64,000 nt of DNA. Origin: Flammula alnicola. Taxonomy: Eukaryota; Basidiomycota; Agaricomycetes; Agaricales; Strophariaceae. A program made the position numbers and the translations under genes. Where the stretch lies: assembly GCA_015499995.1 (NCBI GenBank), contig JADNRV010000189.1:30519-94518 (forward strand), in the 5' to 3' direction. Positions 1 through 11,069 of this stretch are shown piece after piece. The first letter of the stretch is position 1; each line of letters opens with the position of its first letter. The notes under the pieces are model-generated. The model had not been told where the DNA came from. It did not search any database and saw nothing but the letters and a program-made list of their open reading frames with translations.

Positions 1-130
1 GACTCCAGGTGGACTCCGGGTGGACTCCAGGTGAATTAAGTAGAAATACACAAGTTTAAGTAGTCAGGTGGACTCCACTGGAATCACCTGGAGTCCCCGG
101 AGTCCACCAGGAATCCGTGGGGGAGGGTAA
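1..130. repeat. GGACTCC/GGAGTCC repeat cluster
   Basis: The first 130 bases carry many direct and inverted copies of GGACTCC/GGAGTCC with GGTG or CACC spacers. Dense short repeats in both orientations are typical of the subterminal region of fungal TIR transposons. The left part would lie outside the window, so no element boundary can be drawn. No coding sequence is seen between here and the hAT-like element at 1357. Confidence 0.5.
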
Positions 131-1356
131 AGTACTGGGCTTGGCACTCAGTAGGTATAAAATACGCTTGTAACGCACGTAGTAGAGTAGGCAATCCACC
201 CCACAGTTGACGCTTTAAAACCAGTGAAAACACTTAAGGGAACGATTTAACCTCGTCGCACCAGATTTAATTTAATAAAGACCAACATTTGACACTTTAA
301 AACAGCTTTGCGATCACTGCAAGTTTGTGGAGTTAGTTAACCAGAGTTTGACGCGTGTTTCTGTAAAAGTGTAGCGTGTGCCCGTCGTGACCACGTGAAA
401 GTTGTAGTGCACACTCGTCGCGGTCCCTGCATGAAAGTTACAGTTTGTTAAAGTCAAGTTAAAGTCAAGAGTTCGTACCAGTTGTCAAGTTAAAGGAAGT
501 CCGAGTTCGGCATTGTTTGAGTTAGAAAGTCACCACACCAGGTTCTACAGAACTAAAACCCGCCCCATACCAAAACCTGCATAGACTAGTTTTACAAGTC
601 GAAGCACTTCTCCTTTTTCATACTTTACCCCCGAGACTCGCACACAAGACTATGTCTAGTCAAGTTGTTGGGTTTGTGGTTTGGTTGTGTTGAGTGTAGA
701 GTTCTTTCTGCACCACTAGCTAGATCATTTCCAACGTAGACGAAACCTAGCACTTTACCGTGTCTGTGATGAAGCATGCATATTCACCGCAACAACAACA
801 GCAGCAGCAATAGCTTGGGAGATAGATGAGCAGGAGCATGTTGGTTGAAGGTTGGTTGCATTTGCCCAGTGCGTACCATGCATATTCACTCTAGCAAGTG
901 ACTGGCGTGACTGATGTCAACAGATAGTTAGCTTGTCAGCTGTATAGATAATTGAGTTTGAATCAATTTGTTTCTCATTCTCACTCTTTCCTAACCATGA
1001 GCTGCAAAATTGGGTCTTCTTAAGTAAACAACTACCTAGGATATAAATCCATATGTAGGCTATGTTGACTATTTTTCTACAAGACTACAGGAGCAACAGA
1101 GATAAATGTAGCCGTTCTGGGGAGCTACATTGTACAATATTTTAGGGGGATGTCGACCGGTCTATAAATGCTACAGATGCAACATTGTACAATATATACA
1201 TAGGGTTTTTTCCTGATGAAGGAGAAAGGCCAACTTGTGAAAATGTTCCCATCTATGGCTGCGAACATCCATCATTATTGTTATCACTGCATCAGCAATC
1301 TGCATCAATTCATCTCCAACATGTTGTTTACATGCACAAAAGGATTCAAGTCCTGC

Positions 1357-2172
1357 TAGTGTTGTTCCCGGAGTGAGGCAAAACAAGGCGGAGTGACAAC
1401 TCGAACCAACTCATCAAATTCAAGTTGAGTCGAGGTGTTCCTCACACGACCTTATGAGGTCGGTGATCGCCGGTGGTTTTTTTCCATCCAATGAGATGAC
1501 AGAGATATTTGAATTCGGTATGTTGTGATTGGGCTATAGATTACATGTAGATTACAACACTGTAGAGTAGATTACAAGAAATTAGTATAACTATGATGGG
1601 ATAGTAAGTAAGTTAAGAAGATTTATTCATATTTTTTTATTAGCTGATCCAGCTCGTCAAATTTACCTGCTGCCATGAGCTCGTCAATGGCAGATACCAT
1701 GAGGTGGCCGGAGATTGCATTATCAAATTCATCAAGAAGCTGGCATTGGGCCTCCCAATTCAGTATAAGAGTATGCTCACTTCAGGTAAAGAAAAATGGG
1801 CGATGATTTTGAGAACACAACTAGAGGGACTCTATACCTTTCTTGAAGGACCCTTTGCAGCCTCATTCTCAAAACTTGACAAGAATTCTGGCCCCAAAAA
1901 AATTGAAGAAATATATTAAAATCAGTCAGCTATAATAATGGCCAAGATAGGGTGCAGTTCAAGTGAAAGGAGGGACGGAGGAGCAGGAGCACGACGGATT
2001 AACATCCAGAGACGCCTTGAGCGCGCGGCCGCATCACGTGCCCGTTTTGATGACGACGCGTAAACTCGCCGAGGTGAACTCGAGCAAACTCGTTGTCAAC
2101 GAGTTGACCCGAACTGCCCTGATTTCGAGGCGAGTTTCACCTCGAGGTCACCTCGCTCCGGGGACAACACTA
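1357..2172. mobile_element. hAT-like non-autonomous element (816 bp)
   Basis: Both ends read TAGTGTTGT followed by (T/C)CCCGGAG(T/C)GAGG when the right end is reverse-complemented, giving an imperfect TIR of about 23 bp. The flanking octamers are AGTCCTGC (1349-1356) and AGTCCCAC (2173-2180), 6 of 8 identical, which fits a decayed 8-bp hAT target duplication. Inner arms are rich in CTCGAG and ACTCG repeats. The interior has only short AT-rich reading frames and no recognisable transposase. The nested element at 60175-60790 starts with the same TAGTGTT terminus. Confidence 0.65.
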
Positions 2173-2180
2173 AGTCCCAC

Positions 2181-2717
2181 TCTAAAATATGCTAGTGGGT
2201 TCTCACTCTTGTCTCACTCTGTGCTCTAAGCAGCTCGTGGTCTGGATGAATGTTCTCCGATTTGACTCTGCCAAAACCATAAGTCGGAGCGTCTGATTGG
2301 CAGTGCACCACGGGCGCTTAAGTGACGGCGGGGCTGCCATGCACCGCCTGTTCGGGCTGCATGCCTTCATGTATGCACCCTAGCATCGCTTTGTTTCTGT
2401 ATTTCTCGTCTTCCCTTTCGCCACGCCATCCCTCTTTCACAACATAAGCGTTCCGACATGTGTGGGTTCGAGTTGCGTTGCCCTTGTGGCTCCATTATGT
2501 TTATTAGACCCGTCATCGTGCCAATACAACTGTTCGAAGTGGGGAAATTTGGTTTCTGCACCGTCTTACAGCCCCAGATTCAGGTGATATGAGTGTCATG
2601 TTTAGCACAAAGGCATCGATTCGAGTAGTACAGATCTCGAGAGGTAGGCTAAATATCGAAGGTCGGAAAATAAAATACAGAATTCGCGCTTCCGCCACTA
2701 GGAATATTGCGTGCCAG
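2181..2717. other. No gene recognised
   Basis: Between the hAT-like element and the stop codon of the HNH-type gene I see only short, mutually overlapping reading frames on both strands and no splice-supported protein. Confidence 0.5.
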
Positions 2718-4026
2718 CTATGAAATGACTTGCCTGTTCCAAGTATCAACTTTCTCCTGCACACGTCTCTTCTCTGCCACCTCCGCCTTCTCCTTGGCTT
2801 TTCTGAACATAGCCTGTAGCTCTTCCCGTGGCACCAAGATATATGGCAGAGCCATAAGCATGTCGAAGGTGTCAGGGACAGGGCGAGCTTCGTCGCGCGC
2901 CCGATGCTCCTGCACTTGGTTCTGTGTTCTCTCCACGGTGGTGGCTCGTGCATCAGTGACTACCTTGTGATCCGCGTGTGCCTGATCCATGACCCCGCCG
3001 GGGTCGAAGGTGTCCATCCAAGTCACGGTGACCTCATCTTTCAGTGTCTGAGTTCCAAAATGGTGAAGGACGGCGCCAGCGTAGACGGCGTCGAAGAGAA
3101 TGGAAGGGGGCCAGTGAGGAGTATCAGAAATCCGGATTGGAGTACCGAAAGGGGGTGCACCGAGGCCGCCGAGAAAAGTTGGGCAGCTAGGCTCGAAGAG
3201 ATGTGCTGTACACCTTTTCTCTCCTGGCGGTGCGGTGGGGTCGACGTCGTCCGTGTTCATGGCAAAGTTGGGCGTCTGCTTATCGGCGCCATCACACTTC
3301 AATTAGGTATCATACAAGCAGCACGCACCGGTAAGAATGCAACGTGTTGACCCACCCCAACGTGAGTGAACTTGTTCAGCAAGAGGCCATTCCGGACGCT
3401 GTCGATGTCCTGTACAAGGTCGCCACCGTTAGGGTCTCGACTGCGACGCTGAGTATAAGTCGAAATGTACTGCCGCAATTGCGATGGTGAGCGTGGATAG
3501 ATTGAGAGTAAGAGTAGCATACTGTATCGCCTTTGCTGTGGGCCAGGAGGTGCACGGCGTCGCAGAACAACTCCCGCATCCCTGTCAAGACGCATCGGTT
3601 TCCATCCCGCTCTGCAGTGTCGGAGCGGAATTGAGCCCTCCGAGTGGGGGCAACACTAGAAGTAACGCTTGTGCGCTCGATGTTAGGATCGAGCGGATAC
3701 ATTCTTCGCTTCTCGTCGTCGCTGGTGTAATAGTACAGAGCGGCGGACTCGGCTGGGAGGCCAGCATTGTAGTCTACAGCATTGGGCGAGTCAGAACTGG
3801 ACGAAAGGTCACCCTCTGCTCCAACAACGGTTCCGATGGCGTAGCGGATCCATTTGTACGGCGTGGACGAAAACTCGAGTACATTGAGGGTCTCGAGCGG
3901 GAGGGTGAGGCAAAGGACCCAATGCCAATTGTCGGCATCAAGATTGAGGTCAGTGCCAGGCTCCGCGACGTGAGGGAACGACGCATAGACTTGGATCTCA
4001 GGGTGAGCGCTAGCAGTCGCGGCCAT
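2718..4026 (-). CDS. HNH_2-type endonuclease-domain protein
   Basis: Three exons, all joined in phase 0 (4026-3523, 3469-3329, 3275-2718), with two 53-bp introns, encode about 400 residues. The N-terminal third (W-x-WVL, KWIRYAIG) matches a family common in Agaricomycetes. It is followed by RDGNRCVLTG, DAVHLLAHSKGD, DIDSVRNGLLLNK and TPNFAMNTDDVDP, the order expected of the HNH_2 family, with His in HL and Asn in RNG. The C-terminus is a charged, probably coiled region. The start at 4026 is the first ATG in frame; extending upstream would need a GTG. Family members are abundant and poorly characterised; nuclease activity is inferred, not shown. It is divergent from the kinase-like gene starting 123 bp away. 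Confidence 0.78.
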
Positions 4027-4148
4027 GATGAGGGAGAATAAGAGACATGACGGTGCCCGATTTTTCAACCAATGACTTTCGGCCCAAGCACGTGATGTCC
4101 TAATCTTGAACTGGACCGTCACGGTATGAGACGCATCCCTCTACTACC

Positions 4149-6106
4149 ATGCACCAAGTCCCTTATCTCTTGGTTCAAAAACAGACACCTGGAGTGTATA
4201 AAATCTTTCGGAATGGCTGTTTCAACGTCTCCCCTGACAATAAAGTGCAGGCGTTGCTTGATGGTGCCCGCAACGCGCTTTGTGCATACGTGGAAATGGA
4301 AGACATGTCTCCCGAAGGGCTTATACTACAGGCGTATACGGTGTGTTAATTCTACCAGATATTTTGTTCCTTCTCATTCCCATATAGCTGCTCCACCCCA
4401 TACCGAGTTTCCTCGGGCAGGCCTTGGCTTCTATTGGCGAACAGCTTGGCAACTTAGATGGCGATTTTTTTCAAAAGAAGGTGGTTCCTTGGCCTCCAGG
4501 GACGCCATTTTCATCTCTGGGAGCCACGGATGGGAAGATTATCATTGCTTTTAGTTCGTCTCCGCCTTGTAGAATGCTCCATGTCTCAGAGTCTTTGCAG
4601 GAACATCTAGAAAGCGGGCGCATTCTGTCACGGAAACCGCGTTTAATCATCTGAAGCGTTCCAAGCTCGCTACGACCGCACCATCAACTCTGGCCCAGCC
4701 TTCTAATTACGAAAGTCACCAAAAAGATTCCTACGAGAAGATCCTCGATGACCGTCCTAAACCGGATGCTGAGATCGCCCCAATTCCGCTCCTATACGAT
4801 GGCTTTGGCCAGTTTCTGGACATTTTTGACGGAGGAACCGATGTCCCAGGTCTTTCTGAAGTTAATATCTCAGAACTACAAAAGGCGGTTGATGACTTCA
4901 CGCAAAAAATGTGTTGCTTCTATGACAACGAAGATGGACGAAGGACTGTGGGCCTATCCGCCCTCGACTGCATTTTTTCAGCACGCACCGGTACCACAAT
5001 TCCTTCGCTCCACGCTGCGGCCATTGGTTCTGTAAGGACATACGGCCATAATGTGGCGAAACACGGAGGAGTCGCACTGATTGCTGGGTTCAAGAATCGA
5101 TCTGCTGGCAATAACGCCATTGCCGAAGTAGAGCTCACGGGGTACGTCGCGCATTTACATGCCACGGGAATGGAAGAACACCAAGACATTTTTGAGGGAT
5201 GGAGAGTACCATCCCTTGGGTTGACTGTCGTTGGTGAGTTATGAACATCTATAATATTTCGGCGACAGAACTGATCATTGCATCATCCCAGACGCCGATG
5301 TAAGGTTTTATGCTCTCGTTGCAGTTGATCACCAATATCGACTCGTGAACCTTACTTCCTGCTTGTCATGCGTCCCATCTGCTTCCGATGGCCACGATCG
5401 CAAGGCTCTCCATAGAGCCTTCGCCGCTGCGTCGGTCCTGCAGGCTCGTATTCTCGAGGACGCCCAGAGGTTTCTTACCGTGCCACCACCTGAGATCCAA
5501 CCTACCGCTCGCCGATTTCCGGCGGTCACCAGATTGCCCAAATGGGGTTTACCCACCGAGTACCTGTCATTCCAGATTCTGGGGTTCCATCCTGACCAAC
5601 AAAGCTATCGTCTTTTATATCTCGCAGAGACGACAGGCCCTGAGAAGCGGACCATCATCGTCAAGTTCGCACGAGAGTATTCGGTCGAGTTGCATGCCTT
5701 CTGCGCTCAACGCGGCCACGCGCCTTGCATCCTCGCTTTCGAGTGTCTTCCTGGTGGATGGAAAGCAATCGCAATGGAGTACATTGTTTCTGGCGACATA
5801 ATCACCAAATCGTCAGGGCTGGACACCTACAGAGATAGGTGGACAATGGAGCTATCACAACTCGTGGACGACTTTCATGCGGAAGGCATGGTTCATGGCG
5901 ATCTGCGAGACGCGAACATAATGTGTAATTACCGGGATGTAATGCTACTCGACTTTGATTGGGGCGGTCAAGATGGACAGGTGTTTTACCCCACCCCCAA
6001 CCTGAACAGCGAGTTGCTTGAGGGTCGATCCTCGGATGGCCTAAAAATTACCAAAGAAGACGACAATCGGATCTTGAAGAAGACACTTGGAAAGCTCAGG
6101 AAGTAG
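4149..6106 (+). CDS. Protein-kinase-fold protein (fungal CRN/PK-like)
   Basis: The reading frame starts at ATG 4149. It runs through an intron at 4341-4387, a second junction that I could not resolve (frame changes between about 4480 and 4625), a clear intron at 5234-5291, and a last exon 5292-6106. The C-terminal part contains HGDLRDANIM, a catalytic-loop motif, and LLDFDWGG, equivalent to the DFG metal-binding motif. It is followed by FYPTPNLN and ITKEDD, as in fungal atypical kinases that occur alone or behind Crinkler-type N-termini. A lysine in TIIVKFAREY could be the ATP-binding residue. The N-terminal half (VPYLLVQKQTPGVYKIFRNG) resembles no domain that I recognise. The unresolved junction could be a third intron or a frameshift. 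Confidence 0.65.
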
Positions 6107-6467
6107 TCGATATGTCTCCAAACGTGCTTTTGTCATTGTACTTTTTCCGGCTTTAATGCAGCTGTATGCTCCTGGAGAAATGCTCTTCCAGTTGGTGCCT
6201 ATAGTTTTTGTTAAATAAACAATCTTCGAGATGGCCGCTTGAAGTCTCACACTTTTCTAGCAGTCCGTATCTGACCACTAGCGACACCTGTCAGAGTAAC
6301 TTCTGGTGTCTGCGTTTCCCATCTACTTTGTATCCACCTCAAATGCTACCCGTATCGTCTGGCTCAAGTTCGACAGACGGTATGTACATATCATAATCAA
6401 ATATCTCAGCAGACATATCCAGTCTTCCTAAGTCTAGCAGGGTTCATACCCACCTGAACGCTCCCAA

Positions 6468-6935
6468 CTTCTCGAAGCCAAGGTCCAGAAGGCCGGGACG
6501 CTTAACAAGCTTCCCCATTGGTACGTGTACCGCGCGTCAATCGCGTCCATCTCATCGCTGACTACTGGTTTACCTCATCTCACAGATATCAAAGAGCTCG
6601 GACGGGATGCCAACTTCGAATGCAATGAAGAAGGCATCGTCTGCCACGCGAGAGACAACTCCTACGTCGCCCTCGTCCCCGTCAAGTTCGGCGCTCCTGG
6701 CTTCAAGCGGTACCGCTGCGCCTCCCCCATGCCCCTCGGCGTCAACCTTACCAGCCTGACTAAGGTGCTCAGGCGCTTCAAGGACGACAATATTTGTAAT
6801 CTAGTGTACGATGCTAAGAGTGCGTATCTTTGTCTTTTTTACTTCTATATTTTACTTCTTTGCTTTAATAGAGACTCGGGCGTCGCTGAAGGCGGGCAGC
6901 ACCTCTCACTCTCAAGCTCGAGATCATATGCCTAG
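6468..6935 (+). pseudogene. PCNA-derived pseudogene fragment
   Basis: Translation around 6471-6530 and 6586-6810 reads LEAKVQKAGTLNKLP and then IKELGRDANFECNEEGI, DNSYVALVPVKF and PMPLGVNLTSLTKVL. This is the N-terminal third of the DNA sliding clamp PCNA. The start ATG is replaced by CTT (6468). The exon-1/intron junction has one extra base, so a canonical GT-AG splice puts the second exon out of frame. Homology ends near 6810, followed by a possible intron and degenerate sequence. The clamp needs two complete domains per subunit, so this fragment cannot form one. Probably a decayed segmental or retro copy; the real PCNA gene should lie elsewhere. Confidence 0.75.
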
Positions 6936-7240
6936 AATGTGGGCATACTACCACAAGAAGCCGTCTGCCTTTAATGGTGCAGTATCATGGATTCGAATCG
7001 TACATATCGGAGAATATCCTGTTTCCACAATTCTTCCATGCTTGCAGATCTATTCGTCCACTTGTTTTATTAGATTTTCGAAGTTTATTTTCGAGGTAAA
7101 AAGGCTCGGAACGGTCGGATACAATCTAATCAGCGAAACTGCGCTAGCGGTACCAACTGGTAGGACAGGCCGGAGCAGGAGTCGCGGTATTTGGCACCAA
7201 GCAATTCCAGTACCCTAGATCATAACATGTAAGTCTGCCG

Positions 7241-7550
7241 TCAGAATATTCTACTCGATGACGAGAAGCGTACATGGGCTTCCCGAGCAAATGCACTCCA
7301 AGCTATAAAGTAAATTATATGAGGAACCTGTTGCATGTAACATGAATTCTTGCATACATACCCATCTGCGCAAACGGTCGGCCCACTCCAGCTGATTCCA
7401 CCACCTAGAATATTTATATTTAGCCACCGTGATCTCCGACAACCAGAATGGTTGCAGCTCACATTGACCCCATTCAGGGACGGTTGTTTGGGCCACAATG
7501 TATGGCGCGAGGGCAAGGAAAGCAGCGGTCGATGTGAATAAGAGCTTCAT
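7241..7550 (-). CDS. Small secreted CBM1 (cellulose-binding) protein
   Basis: Exons 7550-7463 and 7404-7241 with a 58-bp intron encode 83 residues. Residues 1-20 form a typical signal peptide (MKLLFTSTAAFLALAPYIVA). A family-1 carbohydrate-binding module follows: EWGQCGGISWSGPTVCADGY and then VCKNSCY. The intron interrupts the first cysteine codon. Fungal CBM1 modules bind cellulose or chitin through flat aromatics (here W and Y) and are held by two disulfides. The usual final QC is replaced by QQV, while an extra Cys sits in NSC, so the second disulfide may be shifted or lost. No catalytic domain is attached. It may be a stand-alone binding effector or a remnant of a glycoside hydrolase gene. 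Confidence 0.65.
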
Positions 7551-8201
7551 GAGATAGTAAAACGACGGCGGAAACCTACAGAATCAGGGAATATGCTCGC
7601 GGTTTTATAGAATCAAGGGAAGAGTGTCGCTCCGGAGGCATGCCATGTGAGCACATAGAGTATGTCATTTATCTTACCGGGAATCATCCGCTTCGAACAT
7701 CTGATAGTGGGGTATAAAAATACTGCTCCATTCGCCGCTATGTTAAGTCAATCTTTGGACGGTATCACTGCGCCCGGGCACAACAGTAATCCATGAAGTG
7801 AACAATGCAGCTAGAGAGGAAAGGAGTAGGATGGTCAAAAGACCTCCAAACGTCGAATAATCCCCGAGGTTTGACGAAAAGGATGATCCTTGATATCCTC
7901 CACTGCGCAATGCCCAGCCTACCAAGCAGCTTTGTAAAATAGAGGTTAATGTGACTTTCTCCATCTAGACGGACTGGATAGCGGACGCTCTTACTCTGAC
8001 ATTTCAATTCTATCTCGATTCTGATTCTCCATCAACCCGTATATCGACAGTCAGTATACAGACTAATAGCTCTAGGCTGAAATGTGATCCAACTTCCAAG
8101 GATCACGGTAGCACATTGGATATTTCATTTAATAGGGCTTGTGAATATGGCTTTATTTTCCAAAAAATCTGCGAAGTGAACGGATCCCACGTCTTTCCGC
8201 G
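7551..8201. other. No gene recognised
   Basis: Promoter side of the CBM1 gene and downstream region of the MFS transporter. Short minus-strand frames with hydrophobic runs occur at 7743-8007 but lack a start context, splice support or family resemblance. Confidence 0.4.
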
Positions 8202-10497
8202 TCACAAGGACGCTTTTCCCCGCATTTCGTAAGGAAGAAACACCGCGAGGCAGCCTGAAATCAGAAAGATAGCCCCAGCAATAAATATTGGCGCAGGTGT
8301 CTTCAGATCTGCGTACAAAGCCACAATTGGCGCCTATTAAAAACGTACGATCGGATTTAATAGTTCAAGGAGTGAATGAAAAGGACACTAACCATAACGC
8401 CGAAAATGCGGTTGGCTGTAGCCGTTATCGCGTTTCCAGTTCCACGGTCCTTGGTTGGAAAAAGTTCCGGTGTGATGGCGTACAACACACCGTACATAAT
8501 GTTACTCGTGAAACTGTAAACACAGTTCCAGCCAAGGAGGACATTGGATGTACGCGCAGTTGTTGAAGCGAGGATAAAGACACCGGTTAAGACTGGCATG
8601 GTTTCTCGGATATCAGATAACGACCCAAGCGAATGGAGTGAAGAGATTTACTAGTAGATACAGCCAGGGTTCCACGTCGTCCGAGGTACGGTAACTCAAC
8701 CATGTAACCAGCGAGTAGGGCGCCTGGCACTCCGACCACGCTTAAGATAACTTGCTACGGACAGAGGATGTATTTGTGAATATTAATTTCATTCCTGAAA
8801 GCAGTGTTGACCCACATTGCGGTAGGTTATATATACAGACCCGTCCCCGAAGTCGGCGCCCCGGGTTTCAAGGCTGGTTGTGCAGTTTTTGAGACCTGTG
8901 AGCGATAAATCATCCCGAAAAAGTGAGGAATAAACGCACTAATAAGTAACGAATGAATTATATCTATGACTCGGTTCTTAGTATCTAAATTCGAAGAGCA
9001 TATAGATAATGAACGTACAGAGGAAAGGCGAGCCCGATCAAAGCTGAATCACGTCGAAGAGAACCCCTCCGTCAAAGACAACACACTGAGACGACGTGAT
9101 GAAACACTCACCCCATAGAGCGATAAGCAAACTTGTGGACCATGCGACTGCGCGTGTCGCAAAGAGTGGTGCAATATGATTTGAGTCTATTCCTGACAAG
9201 GGTCGCTTGAAGCCGAGCCCCGAAGGACGGTATCGATTGACTGTTGAGACCAGCCGGCGGTCCAAATCGCGCTCATCCCCTAAGCCTTGCAGCTCCTCGA
9301 GTGTCAGTGTTGAGATCGCACCGTTATACGAAGCAACTTTATGAATGACTTCCACAGCTTCCTCTTCTTGGTCTTTGCCCATAAGATACTTAGGGCTCTC
9401 GTAAAGCGTGAACAAGAAAAAGCGTATGGCCCACAGGACGAGCATCAGGCCTCCCATTGTGAACAAGAAGTATCGCCAGCCCTGGTTCGACGAACGCGGG
9501 CAAGAAAGTCCCTTTCCGGTCTCACAGGAGAAATTCCCGATCAGGGCCCATGCGATCTGGGGAAAGATATAAGAGAAACAAACTAGATCGAGAGGTTGGC
9601 TACCCACCAGGCTCCCGATAAGTTGTCCAAACGCCCACCATATGGAAAGGATTGTCAGGAGGTACTGATGTGTCGGCGGTACAAACTCTACAGAACAAGT
9701 CGAAAAATACGTAAGTACACCACCATCATTGGACTGGAGAAAATAGCATAACCGACCTAGAAAGATGGCTGAGTCGACCGGAAGATTACCGCCGACCCCA
9801 AGCGACCAAGCCGCCGCGAGCGCACTTAGGACGATATAATTCGGAGATCCACCAGCTGCTACCGCGAAAGCACCAGTGATCAACAAAGTGACATTGAATG
9901 AAATCCTGCAAATCACGCAGACGTGTGAGTACCGGCTGCCTGTACAACAGCAATACCTGACGATCTGGCTTACTTTCGTCCCCATATATCTGCCCCTACG
10001 CCCCAAAATGCGGCCCCGACGAGTAGGCCAATATTTTGGCCCAGTTTGAGAAAAGGTGCGTCGAATTGAAACTCGTTCACAACAGCGGGAAGGATTAATC
10101 CTGTAACGATCTCTTGATGGGTGAGACTGGGGAGCTCCCCACAAGACGAGAATATTACCGGCCAGAGGTTATCGCTATACAGACAAGTTGTCGGCGTACA
10201 GTTTCCAAAAAATGAAGCGAGAAACGTACGCAAAGTATCCAAACCCGGTTACGACGAACAAGCCCCTGCCGTGACATGCATGAAGACCAATGTGAAATTG
10301 TAACGTTTCACGAAAACGGACCACTGATATCGACCCATCCCGATCTCCTGCAGGGCTTCGTTTAACAACCGAGCCTTCCTTTCGTACGGCGAGTGTCCAA
10401 TGACATCGCCACCTGGTACACAGTGCCGTGGTTTCGGGTGAATTTGCTCGCTGTTTTTCTCCGGCGTAAGGTCGGTTTCCTCTATGGTATCAACCAT
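8202..10497 (-). CDS. MFS transporter, SV2-like/sugar porter family
   Basis: Exon 1 (10497-10322) encodes a cytosolic N-terminus ending GMGRYQW. It is followed by exons 10265-10230, 10174-9974, 9905-9757, 9687-9608 and 9556-9112 and further short exons to a stop at 8202. Recognisable blocks in order are GFGYFADNLWP, NIGLLVGAAFWG, GGNLPVDSAIFL, EFVPPTHQYLL, WWAFGQLIGS, YESPKYLMGK, GADFGDGSVYITYRN, PGALLAGYMVELP, PELFPTKDRGTGNA and PYEMRGKAS. These are the signature of fungal SV2-like major facilitator transporters with about 12 helices; the substrate is unknown. The region around 8870-8935, between AFIPHFF and ETRGADF, shows no GT donor in the expected frame (GG instead). Either an unusual splice or a damaging mutation is present. 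The 5' part is duplicated near the telomere. Confidence 0.8.
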
Positions 10498-11069
10498 TGC
10501 TGAGCGCTGGAAAGGCTTCGGGGATTCGTCGACTAATCCCAGAGGGCTTTAAGGTGCCTTTGGCTGGACGACACGTGAAGCCTTGAAAGAGATCATCAGA
10601 GAAGGATAGACTTGTTTATCCTTGACGAAGCCATTCAGGTGCGGAGAAAAGACGTCAAGATGATGCGAAGATGCCAAGCCTGAGGCCTCCTAATCGATGA
10701 TCACCTCCGACCGCAGATATGGGACTATAAAGAACCATGCTTTCGGCTGAGTGGACAATACATTCCCCTATACGCGTAGATACATATGGCGACTCTAATG
10801 ATGCATTTTGTATCAGGAAGATGGGCGTCTATCAAGGATAAATAAGGTGTACATACGCCCTAGTGAATAGAATCGTCCACGCAGTCCGTTTCGAGCCAAC
10901 AACGCAAGACTGGATCGGATTTCGGACACGGAATGTCGCCGATACTTCGCAGTACTTCGCCATACGTCTTGAGCCTGAACTTGCGGGTGGGACATCCAAA
11001 GCAGACGCATCGACCTTCGCCTCCTCACGAGATTCGGCTTCCCAGCCCTGTTCTGCCAGTCGCACACAT
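10498..11069. other. MFS-PPR intergenic region, duplicated at 58.4 kb
   Basis: This spacer lies upstream of the MFS start and downstream of the PPR stop. It is almost entirely present, inverted, at 58398-58967. A minus-strand reading frame starting near 11065 (RLAEQGWEAESREEAK and on to ASALDVPPASSGSRRMAK) stays open in both copies for about 65 codons, and a good part of the differences fall in third codon positions. It may be a terminal exon of an unrecognised gene. Confidence 0.4.
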
